From positions 103,986-167,985 of the forward strand of contig CAVRGR010000004.1 of assembly GCA_963720775.1 (NCBI GenBank): DNA of 64,000 nucleotides, read 5' to 3'. This stretch comes from JAENVT01 sp963720775 (lineage in GTDB: Bacteria; Actinomycetota; Acidimicrobiia; Acidimicrobiales; Ilumatobacteraceae). The position numbers and the translations under genes were made by a program. Each line of letters begins with the position of its first letter. Position 1 is the first letter of the stretch. The notes under the pieces are model-generated. The model saw only the letters and a program-made list of their open reading frames with translations. It ran no database searches and had not been told where the DNA came from. Shown one piece after another: positions 47,060 to 55,269 of this stretch.

Positions 47060-49495
47060 ATGGCTGATTTCGTTCTCGGTGGGCAGATCGATCCCGTCAA
47101 ACACGAGCGCACTCAGCAGCTCACCACCATCGCGTCGGGGGATCTCACCACGCATGGCGTGATCGTCGGGATGACCGGGTCCGGCAAGACCGGGCTCGGT
47201 GTGGTCGTCGTGGAGGAAGCACTCGGCGCCGGGGTACCGACGCTGTTGATCGATCCCAAGGGTGACCTCACCAACCTGTGCCTGACGTTTCCCAACTTGG
47301 CCGCGGCCGACTTTCAGCCATGGGTCAACGAGGGCGACGCGGCCAAGGCGGGGCTCTCGGTGGCCGACTTCGCCACAGCACAGGCGAAGGCTTGGACAGA
47401 CGGTCTCGGTGCGTGGGGCATCACGTCGGCGCGCATCGCCGCGCTGCGCAACGACGTGGAGTTCACCATCTACACCCCCGGCTCCAACGCAGGCATCGGG
47501 TTGAACATCGTCGGATCGTTGCAGGCACCTCACGACGTGAGCGACAGCGAAGTGGTCGGTGACGAGATCGAAGGCTTCGTCAGCGGCTTGTTGAGCCTCG
47601 TCGGCATCGACGCAGACCCGTTGTCGAGTCGCGAACACATCCTGCTGTCGAACCTGATCCTCAACGAGTGGACGGCGGGCCGCAGCCTCGATCTTCCGAC
47701 GCTGGTCGGGCTGGTGCAGCAACCGCCGATCCGCAAGCTCGGCGTGTTCGAGCTCGATCAGTTCTACCCGCCGAAGGACCGCACCGCCCTCGCGGTCCGG
47801 CTCAACGGCCTGCTCGCCTCCCCGTCGTTCGGGGCCTGGCTGACCGGACAAGCGCTCGACGTTGCCTCGCTCCTGCGGACCGCCGACGGCAAGCCGCGGT
47901 GCGCAATCGTGACCACGTCGCATCTCAGCGACCAGGAGCGTCAGTTCGTCACCACGTTGGTCCTTTCGAAGCTCGTCACATGGATGCGTGGCCAGAGTGG
48001 AACGACCGATCTGCGCGTGCTCGTGTACATGGACGAGGTTGCCGGGTATCTGCCACCGACGGCAACGCCGCCGACCAAGAAGCCGATCATGACGCTGATG
48101 AAGCAGGGCCGCGCGTTCGGCGTCGGCGTGGTGTTGAGCTCACAGAACCCTGTCGATGTCGACTACAAGGCGCTGTCGAACGCCGGGACGTGGATGATCG
48201 GCCGGCTGCAAACCGATCAAGACAAGAAGCGCCTTCTCGACGGCATGAGCGCGGCAAGCGGTGGTGTCGACGTCAAAGCGATCGACGACGTGATCGCCGG
48301 GTTGGCCAAGCGCGAGTTCGTCCTCCGTCGCGCCGGCAAGGACCAGCCCGAGATCTTCGCGACACGATGGGCTATGAGCTACCTCCGCGGTCCACTGACC
48401 CGCGACCAGATCGCCACTCTGATGACCGACCAGAAGCAAGCGGTGGCGGAGGCCAAGGCGGGAGGCGGCGGTCAGAACGGCGGCGAGCCGCAAGCGGCGC
48501 GAGGAGAAAGCGCAGCGGACGACAAGCCCGCGATTCAGCTCGGCAGCGACGAGAGTGGTGTACTTCCCGTGGTTGCCGAGGGCGTCGCCGTTCGTTGGGC
48601 CGACGTGGCATCGCCGTGGTTGAGCGCGATCGGCGGCGACTCACATGGTGGGCGTCGCGAGGCGGCGATCGTCGCCCGGGTGGCGCTGCGCTTCGACGAT
48701 GCGAAGGCCGACCTCGTGCACGACGAGGAGTACGAGGCCGTTCTCTTTCCGTTGTCCGAGCCGGTCGACGCGTCCCGCTCGATCGCCGTCGACTACGACG
48801 ATCGAGATTTGCGCACCGACGCACCGAACCCGTGCGTGTACCGACTGCCCACTGTCGCCGTCAAGGACAAGACGCTGTGGTCGAGGGTCGAGCGCGATCT
48901 CATCGACTGGCTCGTCAGATCGCGCACTGTCGACCTCCAGACCAATCGCGACCTGAAGATCTTCGGCCGTCCGGGCGAGAGTACCGACGACTTCACGGCG
49001 CGTTGCCTGGCCGCCGGCAACGACCTGGCCGACAAGGAGACTGCCGCCCTGCGCAGCAAGTACGCCGACAAGGTCGCCCGTGTTCAATCACAGATTCAGG
49101 CCGCCGAAGATCGCGCCGAGGTGTTGACCACCGAGCGCCAAGGCAGACGCAGCGAAGAGATCCTGTCGACCGCGGGCTCGATCCTCGGCGGGCTTCTGGG
49201 TGGGAGCCGCAGCCGCGGCGGCATGCTCGGCTCGATTCTCGGCAAGGCCGGAACCGCTGCCGGCCGGCGGACTCGGACGGCGGCAGCAGGCGATCGTGTC
49301 GACGCTGCGCAGAACAAGGCGGAGGGTCTCCACCATCAGCTCGAAGATCTCGAGGTGGAGTTGACCCAAGAGGTGACAGCCATTGATGCCAAGTGGATGG
49401 CGGCGGCGAAGAACATCACGACATCGCCAGTCAGCCTGGAACGCACCGATGTCAAGGTCACACAACTCGCCCTGGTGTGGATCCCGGTACCGTAA
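47060..49495 (+). CDS. HerA-like DUF853-type ATPase
   Basis: 811-residue P-loop ATPase of the HerA/FtsK superfamily, possible DNA translocase. Walker A IVGMTGSGKTGLGVV near residue 40, Walker B VLVYMDEVAGYLPPT near residue 330, KPIMTLMKQGRAFGVGVVLSSQNP (sensor-like Gln), and RLDTDQDKKRLLDGM-like WMIGRLQTDQDKKRLLDGM. The C-terminal 350 residues hold a predicted coiled coil (DKVARVQSQIQAAEDRAEVL and NKAEGLHHQLEDLEVELTQE) flanking a Gly/Arg/Ser-rich stretch. No NurA partner adjoins. A TAACGT hexamer 13 nt before the ATG suggests a leaderless mRNA. Restriction or defence roles are possible but unsupported. Confidence 0.85.
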   Translation: MADFVLGGQIDPVKHERTQQLTTIASGDLTTHGVIVGMTGSGKTGLGVVVVEEALGAGVPTLLIDPKGDLTNLCLTFPNLAAADFQPWVNEGDAAKAGLSVADFATAQAKAWTDGLGAWGITSARIAALRNDVEFTIYTPGSNAGIGLNIVGSLQAPHDVSDSEVVGDEIEGFVSGLLSLVGIDADPLSSREHILLSNLILNEWTAGRSLDLPTLVGLVQQPPIRKLGVFELDQFYPPKDRTALAVRLNGLLASPSFGAWLTGQALDVASLLRTADGKPRCAIVTTSHLSDQERQFVTTLVLSKLVTWMRGQSGTTDLRVLVYMDEVAGYLPPTATPPTKKPIMTLMKQGRAFGVGVVLSSQNPVDVDYKALSNAGTWMIGRLQTDQDKKRLLDGMSAASGGVDVKAIDDVIAGLAKREFVLRRAGKDQPEIFATRWAMSYLRGPLTRDQIATLMTDQKQAVAEAKAGGGGQNGGEPQAARGESAADDKPAIQLGSDESGVLPVVAEGVAVRWADVASPWLSAIGGDSHGGRREAAIVARVALRFDDAKADLVHDEEYEAVLFPLSEPVDASRSIAVDYDDRDLRTDAPNPCVYRLPTVAVKDKTLWSRVERDLIDWLVRSRTVDLQTNRDLKIFGRPGESTDDFTARCLAAGNDLADKETAALRSKYADKVARVQSQIQAAEDRAEVLTTERQGRRSEEILSTAGSILGGLLGGSRSRGGMLGSILGKAGTAAGRRTRTAAAGDRVDAAQNKAEGLHHQLEDLEVELTQEVTAIDAKWMAAAKNITTSPVSLERTDVKVTQLALVWIPVP

Positions 49496-49530
49496 CGAAG
49501 GGTACCGCTGCACATTGCAGGCACTGCTGC

Positions 49531-49536
49531 TAGATT
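49531..49536 (+). promoter_or_regulatory. Putative -10 (TAGATT) of a leaderless vapBC promoter
   Basis: TAGATT starts exactly 12 nt before the vapB ATG (49543). No Shine-Dalgarno. Upstream, two direct GGTACC sites at 49486-49491 and 49501-49506 (each self-palindromic) and the palindrome TGCATGCA just before the ATG are candidate antitoxin-binding sites. Confidence 0.45.
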
Positions 49537-49542
49537 GCATGC

Positions 49543-49773
49543 ATGCCGGTCGCCATCACCATCCGCAACGTTCCCGACCAGGTGCGCAACGCGTTGGCAT
49601 CTCGTGCCGCGGCTCACGGATGGTCGTTGCAAGAGTTCCTGCTGCAGCAACTCGTCGAGCTGAGCAAGCGTCCCGATCGCCTTGCGCTGCTGGCTCAGAT
49701 CGAGCGCCGGCTCGACGGAACCACACTGACAGCTGCACAGTTGATCGAGGCGTCCGACAACGAGCGCCGATGA
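49543..49773 (+). CDS. vapB: VapB/FitA-type ribbon-helix-helix antitoxin
   Basis: 76 residues. N-terminal RHH strand and helices: VAITIRNVPDQVRNALASRA, AHGWSLQEFLLQQLVEL. The tail (RLALLAQIERRLDGTTLTAA) would wrap the toxin. FitA-like antitoxins neutralise a PIN toxin and repress their own operon. The vapC ATG overlaps its stop (ATGA). Confidence 0.88.
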   Translation: MPVAITIRNVPDQVRNALASRAAAHGWSLQEFLLQQLVELSKRPDRLALLAQIERRLDGTTLTAAQLIEASDNERR

Positions 49774-50159
49774 TCGCCATCGACGCCAACGCTGTCGTCG
49801 CCCTGCTCGTCGACGATGCAGAACTGGGCTCCGCCAGTCGCAACCTGTACGCCCACCACGACCTCGTCGCGCCGGATCTCCTCCCCTACGAAGTCACAAG
49901 CGTGCTTCGCAAGCTCGTCCTCCTCGGCATCGTCACCGAGCGAACCGGCCGCGAGGCGCTGCGCGACCTCGGCCTCGTGCGACTCGAGGCCGTGCCTCAT
50001 GGAGACATCGCTCAGCGGATGTGGGATCTACGCGACAACCTCTCGGCCTACGACGCCGCCTACGTCGCTGTGGCCGAGCTCTTCGACGTTCCCCTCCTCT
50101 CCTTCGACGACCGCATCCGACGATCCCCCGGGCCGAACTGTCAGTTCGTCGATGTGTGA
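49770..50159 (+). CDS. vapC: VapC-type PIN-domain toxin ribonuclease
   Basis: 129 residues, complete. PIN active site: Asp5 in MIAIDANAVVALL, Glu41 in LLPYEVTSVLRKL, Asp95 in LSAYDAAYVAVAEL, Asp113/114 in LSFDDR. Mg-dependent endoribonuclease; tRNA or rRNA targets are typical of the family, which is worth noting because a tRNA lies 1 kb downstream. Fully intact acidic residues imply an active toxin balanced by vapB. Confidence 0.9.
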   Translation: MIAIDANAVVALLVDDAELGSASRNLYAHHDLVAPDLLPYEVTSVLRKLVLLGIVTERTGREALRDLGLVRLEAVPHGDIAQRMWDLRDNLSAYDAAYVAVAELFDVPLLSFDDRIRRSPGPNCQFVDV

Positions 50160-50160
50160 C

Positions 50161-50841
50161 TCATACCCGGCGGAAGCGAGCCAGTTCGTCGTCATCGGGC
50201 GCGAGCGTCGACGGCCCGACATGTGCATCGAGCCAGGCGTTCACCGGTGCGGCAGCCAACCACGTGTCGCGCACTCGCCCCACGACGGCCTTCGACTGCA
50301 TCCACCTCGCCGGGTTCCAATGCCGCATCCCGACGAGCCCCTTCAGTCGTAGCAGCTCGATGCGCGGGTGATCGCGCGGGTAACCACGCGGTGCCGTCTT
50401 CAACGATTCGATTGCCGTGAACTCCATGCCCTCGACGCGCAAACGATCGGTGATCGCGGCAATCTCGGCACCCACCTTGTCACCATCGAGGGCTTCCCGG
50501 AACCGGTCGAGCTGGTCGCTGGCCATGTGGTAGTAACCGGAGCCCGCCAACATCCCGGCCGCCGAGAACTGCACGTAGAAGCCCGCACCGCCTTCGGACT
50601 CGCCGTATGCGGCGATGTGGTCCTTGTACGGCGTCTTGTCCTTCGAGAAGCGAACGTCCTTGTGGGGACGGAACACGTGATAGGGGCCGAACTCGGCAAG
50701 CTCGTCGAGCAACTCCGTCATCGGGCCTTTGACGGCTCGGTCGTAAATGGCCTTGTTCGCTTGCCAGTACGTTCTGCTGTTGTAGGCGACGAGTCCCTCG
50801 TAGAACTCCACCGCCTCGATCGGAAAGCCCTTGAATGCCAT
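50161..50841 (-). CDS. DUF2461 (TIGR02453) family protein
   Basis: 226 residues. FYEGLVAYNSRTYWQANKAI, RPHKDVRFSKDKTPYKDHIA, AAYGESEGGAGFYVQFSAAG, GSGYYHMASDQLDRFREALD and LKTAPRGYPRDHPRIELLRL fit the family closely. Function is not known. It is convergent with vapC with a 1-nt gap. ATG at 50841 is preferred over the adjoining GTG at 50844. Confidence 0.88.
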   Translation of the reverse strand: MAFKGFPIEAVEFYEGLVAYNSRTYWQANKAIYDRAVKGPMTELLDELAEFGPYHVFRPHKDVRFSKDKTPYKDHIAAYGESEGGAGFYVQFSAAGMLAGSGYYHMASDQLDRFREALDGDKVGAEIAAITDRLRVEGMEFTAIESLKTAPRGYPRDHPRIELLRLKGLVGMRHWNPARWMQSKAVVGRVRDTWLAAAPVNAWLDAHVGPSTLAPDDDELARFRRV

Positions 50842-50877
50842 CACACGCCACTGTAGAGGCCGTCAACCCACGCCGGA

Positions 50878-51054
50878 ATGGTGTCGCCCGTGGCGGTGTT
50901 GGCGATCGATCAGCACCCATCACCGCACGCCACCGCCCTCGGCGTCGCCGCGTTCGCCGATCTGGGTGCCAACGGCGTCTCACAGGTGCAGCTCGGCGCT
51001 TCGGAGTGGCGCCCAGATGTTGTCGTCGAACCGCGGATCGGGACGGTGGGCTGA
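50878..51054 (+). CDS. Small hypothetical ORF upstream of the HNH remnant
   Basis: 58 codons, MVSPVAVLAIDQHPSPHATA onward to PRIGTVG, with mostly G/C third positions similar to real genes here. No Shine-Dalgarno and no recognisable domain. Its stop overlaps the HNH fragment. It may be a degraded gene end, a chance frame, or a short peptide. Confidence 0.25.
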   Translation: MVSPVAVLAIDQHPSPHATALGVAAFADLGANGVSQVQLGASEWRPDVVVEPRIGTVG

Positions 51055-51197
51055 CCGAGTGGCGTGGTCATTCGATCCAGTTGGAGCTCGACCGTATCGA
51101 TGGCGATCGCTCCAACAACTCCGTGTCCAATCTTCGTATGCTCTGTCCGAATTGTCATGCGCAAACCGAAACGTGGTGCAGGCAGAAGCCGACGTAG
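51051..51197 (+). pseudogene. HNH endonuclease C-terminal remnant running into the tRNA gene
   Basis: The frame reads WRGHSIQLELDRIDGD then RSNNSVSNLRMLCPNCHAQT, the second half of an HNH nuclease: the core LELD-x-I-DGD, Asn and the CPNCHAQ zinc motif. The first Cys pair and N-terminal region expected of this family are missing; the preceding in-frame residues look like shadow sequence. Its TAG stop (51195-51197) lies inside the tRNA at bases 8-10. HNH fragments abutting tRNAs are usual traces of integrative elements, so this looks like a decayed element. Confidence 0.6.
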
Positions 51198-51260
51198 CCC
51201 AATGGCAGAGGCACAGCGCTTAGGACGCTGCAAGTGAGAGTTCGAATCTCTCCGTCGGCA
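51188..51260 (+). tRNA. tRNA with UAG anticodon (Leu), class I cloverleaf without long variable arm
   Basis: 73 nt fold exactly: acceptor GCCGACG/CGTCGGC (7 bp), D-arm GCC/GGC with GG in the loop, anticodon stem CAGCG/CGCTG with loop CTTAGGA, a 5-nt variable region CAAGT, T-arm GAGAG/CTCTC with loop TTCGAAT, and discriminator A. The anticodon is 51221-51223, TAG, which reads leucine CUN codons. Canonical bacterial tRNA-Leu has a long variable arm; this one does not. CCA is not encoded. The isoacceptor call is therefore tentative. Confidence 0.85.
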
Positions 51261-51273
51261 CGACCTCACCCTC

Positions 51274-51987
51274 ATGACTGACACGGTGGCTCCCCTTGTG
51301 AAGATCGACATTCAATTCAGTCCTGCTGCCAACGACTGGCCGGCACTGCGCGATGCGGTGCTGCGCGCCGAGGGCGATGGGTACGACACGACGTGGGTGT
51401 TCGATCATTTCGACGGGGCGATGCTCGAGGGCGATCGGCCGATGTTGGAGTGCTTCACCCTGCTCGGCGCGCTCGCCGAAGCCACCGACACGATCGGGCT
51501 CGGCACCTTGGTGGCCAACGTTGCAAATCGTCATCCGGCAGTGCTCGCTGCGGCAGCGTCGAGCGTGCAACGAATCAGCGACGGACGGCTGACCCTTGGC
51601 CTTGGCGCGGGCACCTCGCCGGCCAGCGAGTGGAGTGTCGAACACAGGGCACTGGGCATTCCCCTTCACGCCGACATCGCCGATCGCCATGCGGCGGTCG
51701 TCGAACAGATCCGTGTAGTCCGCGCCCTGCCCGGGAAGATCCCGGTGATCGTCGGCGTCAACAGCGTTCGCTTGGCGACCTTGGCCGGCACACTCGCCGA
51801 CGGCATCAACGTGCGCGTGAGTCACGAGCGCGCTGCAGAGTTCGTCAAAGCCGCCCGCGAGGCTGCTGGTCACCGCCTGTTCGAGGTCAGCGGATGGACG
51901 TTCGATGAAGTCGACGATGTGCGGTTCGAGGCCGAAGAGCTCGGCCTTGACCGGTTGGTGCTCACTCGTCTAGGAACCCTCCCGTGA
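51274..51987 (+). CDS. LLM-class flavin/F420-dependent oxidoreductase
   Basis: 237 residues. KIDIQFSPAANDWPALRDAV, GYDTTWVFDHFDGAMLEGDR, TDTIGLGTLVANVANRHPAV, SDGRLTLGLGAGTSPASEWS and IPVIVGVNSVRLATLAG match the luciferase-like barrel. It is shorter than typical (300-350) because the region between IPLHADIADRHAAVVEQIRV and the C-terminal GTLADGINVRV is compact. Substrate unknown. ATG 13 nt after the tRNA; probably read through from the tRNA promoter. The GTG of the next gene overlaps its TGA. Confidence 0.83.
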   Translation: MTDTVAPLVKIDIQFSPAANDWPALRDAVLRAEGDGYDTTWVFDHFDGAMLEGDRPMLECFTLLGALAEATDTIGLGTLVANVANRHPAVLAAAASSVQRISDGRLTLGLGAGTSPASEWSVEHRALGIPLHADIADRHAAVVEQIRVVRALPGKIPVIVGVNSVRLATLAGTLADGINVRVSHERAAEFVKAAREAAGHRLFEVSGWTFDEVDDVRFEAEELGLDRLVLTRLGTLP

Positions 51988-52985
51988 ACATCTTCGAGTT
52001 GTCGACACCGGCACTGTTGATCGATGCCGACGCTTTCGATCACAACCTCGCGGCGATGGCAGCGGTGCATCCGGGCAGCCGGCTGCGGCCACACGTGAAG
52101 GCCCACAAGTGCACCTCGCTGGCGGCCGCGCAATACGCGGCCGGCCACCACTCGTTCACCTGTGCGACGCCGCGCGAAATGGTGGGCATGGCCGCAGCCG
52201 GGCTCGGCGACGACCTCCTGCTGGCCAACGAGACTCTGGACCCGGCGCGACTGGCGGCAATGGCGGCAGCGCAGGACAACGCGCTGATCACAGTGGCCGT
52301 CGATTCGATCGAGACCATCGAAGCAGCAGCTGCGGCGGGGATCGAACACGTGCTCATCGACGTCAACGTCGGTCTACCCCGCTGCGGATGTCAACCCACC
52401 GACGCCGGCAAGTTGGCCGACCAGGCCCGTGAGCGGGGGATCGTCGTGCGCGGCGTGATGGGTTACGAGGGACACCTCATGGCAATCGTCGACCGAAGCG
52501 AGCAACGCGCCAAGGTTGCCGCGGCGATGGAGCTGTTGATGGTCGCCAGCGATCTGGTCGGTGGCGACATCGTCAGCGCCGGTGGTACCGACACGTTCGA
52601 TCTGCACACCGACCAGGTCACCGAGATCCAGGCCGGCACGTACGCGCTGATGGACACCTACTACGGAGGGCGCGGTCACCCGTTCGTCCAGGCATGTTTC
52701 GTGCTCGGCACCGTCATCTGCTCGAACGACGACTACGCGGTGGCCGATGCCGGGTTGAAGACGCAGGGCATGGACCACGGCAAGCCGTCGATGGAGGGGG
52801 CCACCGTCCGCTTCCTCTCCGACGAGCACATCACGTTCCAGGCAGCGCAGCGACCCGCTCTCGGCGATCGAGTGAAGGTCATACCGGCGCACATCGACCC
52901 GACCATGGCCATGCACGAGGCCGCATTCATCGTGCGCGGCGACGAAGTGATCGATCGCTGGCCGATCGACCTTCGCGGCTGGTGA
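51984..52985 (+). CDS. D-threonine-aldolase-like PLP enzyme (alanine racemase N-terminal fold)
   Basis: 333 residues. PLP lysine in LRPHVKAHKCTSLAA, barrel strands HVLIDVNVGLPRCG and VRGVMGYEGHLMAI, C-terminal domain with the metal site PAHIDPTMAMHEAAFIV (His and Asp; relatives have H-x-C at this spot), and GGTDTFDLHT. Related enzymes are D-threonine aldolase, D-serine dehydratase and low-specificity D-Thr aldolase, which cleave D-beta-hydroxy amino acids. Coupled to the LLM gene by GTGA overlap; a shared catabolic pathway is possible. Confidence 0.82.
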   Translation: MNIFELSTPALLIDADAFDHNLAAMAAVHPGSRLRPHVKAHKCTSLAAAQYAAGHHSFTCATPREMVGMAAAGLGDDLLLANETLDPARLAAMAAAQDNALITVAVDSIETIEAAAAAGIEHVLIDVNVGLPRCGCQPTDAGKLADQARERGIVVRGVMGYEGHLMAIVDRSEQRAKVAAAMELLMVASDLVGGDIVSAGGTDTFDLHTDQVTEIQAGTYALMDTYYGGRGHPFVQACFVLGTVICSNDDYAVADAGLKTQGMDHGKPSMEGATVRFLSDEHITFQAAQRPALGDRVKVIPAHIDPTMAMHEAAFIVRGDEVIDRWPIDLRGW

Positions 52986-52989
52986 ACCG

Positions 52990-53586
52990 CTAGTCGACTG
53001 CCGACGCTTGCAGCGCTTCGAGCAACGCAGCCAGAGCGCGGGCGCGGTGCGAGATCCGGTTCTTCTCGGTATCGCTCATCTCGGCGAAAGAGCGGCCGTC
53101 GCCGTCGTCAGGGATGAACACCGAGTCGTAACCGAAGCCGCGGGTGCCGACCTCCTTCTCCGGGATCGTCCCACTGCAGACTCCCTCGACAGCGAGTTCG
53201 CGACCGTCGGGCCACAGCACCACCACTGCCGACACGAACTGGGCAGATCGCTGCTTCGTGTCGCCCAGTGCACGTAGCAGTTTGTGGCGATTGTCGGCGT
53301 AGCTCGCGTCTTCACCTGCATACCTGGCGGCATACACACCGGGGGCGCCTCCGAGCGCGTCGACGAAGAGGCCGGTGTCGTCGCTGACAGCCGGCAAGCC
53401 CATGGCGGTGCAGATCGCCGACGCCTTGAGGCGGGCATTACCGATCAGCGTGTCGGCATCTTCGACCACCTCGGGCACGTGCTCCGGACGGGGCACGAGA
53501 TCGACGAGTCCGTCGAGGATCGCGGCGATCTCGGCGACCTTGTCGGGGTTGGCCGACGCGCAGACCAGCTGCAATCGCGAGGTCAT
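52990..53586 (-). CDS. rdgB: Non-canonical purine NTP pyrophosphatase (RdgB/HAM1)
   Basis: 198 residues. House-cleaning enzyme for dITP and XTP. QLVCASANPDKVAEIAAIL, AVSDDTGLFVDALGGAPGVY (substrate loop), AARYAGEDASYADN, RGFGYDSVFIPDDGD and SDTEKNRISHRARA (signature) are all present. The start overlaps the rph stop by four bases, keeping the rph-rdgB pair common in actinobacteria. Confidence 0.95.
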   Translation of the reverse strand: MTSRLQLVCASANPDKVAEIAAILDGLVDLVPRPEHVPEVVEDADTLIGNARLKASAICTAMGLPAVSDDTGLFVDALGGAPGVYAARYAGEDASYADNRHKLLRALGDTKQRSAQFVSAVVVLWPDGRELAVEGVCSGTIPEKEVGTRGFGYDSVFIPDDGDGRSFAEMSDTEKNRISHRARALAALLEALQASAVD

Positions 53587-54341
53587 CGTGCGAGCACGCG
53601 CGGCGACGGCAGCACCGACACCATCTCGGCCTGCAGGGCCATGATCTCGGAAACACCGGCGGTGGCGAGCTCCAGCATCAGGTCGAGCTCGCCGCGCGCA
53701 AAGGCCGCGCCCTCGGCAGTGCCCTGCACCTCGACGAACAGCGGTTCCGCACCGGCACGGCCGAGCATGACGACGTTCATGTCGACCTCGGCCGCAGAAT
53801 CCTCCACATACGGAAGATCGATCACGGGCACACCGTCGACGATGCCCACGCTGATGGCGGCGCAGAACGAATGCAACGGGTGGATCTTGATCGCCTTGCT
53901 CTGCACCAACCGAGCGAGCGCATCGTGCAGCGCCAGATACCCACCGCAGATGCTGGCGGTGCGCGTGCCACCATCGGCCTGCAACACATCGCAGTCGACG
54001 ACCACCTGTCGCTCGCCGAGCGCGTTCATGTCGCAGGCCGCGCGCAGGGAGCGACCGATCAGGCGTTGGATCTCGACGGTTCGCCCGCTCTGTTTGCCCT
54101 TCGCTGCCTCACGTTCGATTCGTTCCGGCGAAGCCCCTGGCAGCATCGAGTACTCCGCGGTGACCCAACCCTTGCCACTGTTCTTCATCCACCGCGGCAC
54201 GTTCTCGTCGATCGATGCCGTGCACAGCACGCGCGTCTTGCCGAACGTCACGAGCACACTTCCTGCCGCCATCTCGGTGTAGTCGCGCTCGAACGTGATT
54301 GGGCGCATCTGATCGTTGGCGCGGCCGTCGAAGCGGGTCAT
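53583..54341 (-). CDS. rph: Ribonuclease PH
   Basis: 252 residues. Phosphorolytic 3'-exonuclease maturing tRNA 3' ends. RANDQMRPITFERDYTEMAA, GSVLVTFGKTRVLCTASIDE, MLPGASPERIEREAAKGKQS, GRTVEIQRLIGRSLRAACDM, ERQVVVDCDVLQADGGTRTA and AAEVDMNVVMLGRAGAEPLF are typical. Start ATG at 54341 with AAGGAG 8 nt upstream; longer upstream frames lack support. Useful here because both the tRNA at 51188 and the tmRNA lack an encoded CCA. Confidence 0.95.
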   Translation of the reverse strand: MTRFDGRANDQMRPITFERDYTEMAAGSVLVTFGKTRVLCTASIDENVPRWMKNSGKGWVTAEYSMLPGASPERIEREAAKGKQSGRTVEIQRLIGRSLRAACDMNALGERQVVVDCDVLQADGGTRTASICGGYLALHDALARLVQSKAIKIHPLHSFCAAISVGIVDGVPVIDLPYVEDSAAEVDMNVVMLGRAGAEPLFVEVQGTAEGAAFARGELDLMLELATAGVSEIMALQAEMVSVLPSPRVLAR

Positions 54342-54378
54342 GTGAAAGCTCCTTGTGGGTGAGACAGAACCGGAAGCA

Positions 54379-55200
54379 TCATTCCGGTGGTTGCCAGTGA
54401 TCGGCGGCGCCGAGTTCGGGGCCAAGCAGGCGACCGCCGAGATCGGCGAACCAGGAGATGTCGCCACTGGAGTAGAAGCGATGTTCTGCCGGCGCATCGT
54501 CGGCAGGGCTGCGCAGCAGATCGAGTCGCCGCAACTCCTCGCGCGTCGCGAACGCTGTTTCGTCGGCGCTCGACACCAGCGTGACGTCCGGTCCCATGAC
54601 CTCGCCGATCACGCGGGCCAAGTACGGATAGTGCGTGCAGCCGAGCAGCAGCGCGTCGACGTTCGCGGCTCGGATCGGGGCGAGCAGGCGCTCGGCGAGG
54701 ATCGTGATCTCGTCGCCCGATGTCTGTCCGCGCTCGACGAACTCGACGAAACCAGGGCACGCGGCGGCGGTCAACTCGACCTCGGCGCCCGTCGAGGCAA
54801 CAGCGCGTTCGTACGCGCCGGAACCGATCGCACCGACCGTGCCGATCACCCCGACCCGGCCGGAACGGCTGGCGCGCGCGAGCGCCTTGGCTCCCGGCTC
54901 GACGACATCGACCACCAGTACCGGTAGTTCCTCTTCGAGCACGTCGAGTGCCGCGGCCGATGCCGTGTTGCAGGCCACTACCACGGCCTTCACGTCGTGC
55001 TGCTTGACCAGGCTCCAGGCCAACTCGCGAGCGAACTCGCGAACCTCGTCCTGCGGGCGAGGACCATAGGGATAGCGGCCTGTGTCGCCGATGTACACGA
55101 GGTTCTCGGCGGGGAGGAGATCGATGACGGCGCGGGCCACGGTCAACCCGCCGAAACCGCTGTCGAACATCCCGATCGGACGGGCCACTTCACGATGCAT
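54379..55200 (-). CDS. murI: Glutamate racemase
   Basis: 273 residues, provides D-glutamate for peptidoglycan. IGMFDSGFGGLTVARAVIDL, GDTGRYPYGPRPQDEVREFA, the catalytic cysteines in VVACNTASAAALDVLEEE and LLLGCTHYPYLARVIG, and VEPGAKALA. Start ATG at 55200 (MHREVARPIGMFDSGFGG). First of murI-rph-rdgB on the minus strand, as in mycobacteria (Rv1338, 1340, 1341). Confidence 0.95.
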   Translation of the reverse strand: MHREVARPIGMFDSGFGGLTVARAVIDLLPAENLVYIGDTGRYPYGPRPQDEVREFARELAWSLVKQHDVKAVVVACNTASAAALDVLEEELPVLVVDVVEPGAKALARASRSGRVGVIGTVGAIGSGAYERAVASTGAEVELTAAACPGFVEFVERGQTSGDEITILAERLLAPIRAANVDALLLGCTHYPYLARVIGEVMGPDVTLVSSADETAFATREELRRLDLLRSPADDAPAEHRFYSSGDISWFADLGGRLLGPELGAADHWQPPE

Positions 55201-55269
55201 ATCGAGGGGCCAGGCTAGAGCGCTGCGGCGTTCTACGCTCGTGTCCGACCCATCGGCGACGGAAGCGAC

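Noticed and set aside
25630..51018. Match of 14 bases AGTGGCGCCCAGAT between the hairpin at 25585-25643 and 51005-51018
   Set aside because: A match of this length is expected several times by chance in 64 kb. The second copy lies in a putative coding frame and has no palindromic partner, so I do not call a dispersed repeat.
50831..51223. Overlapping plus-strand frames covering the HNH remnant and the tRNA
   Set aside because: One ends in DVAQWQRHSA, which is a translation of the tRNA itself, and none shows a domain other than the HNH fragment.
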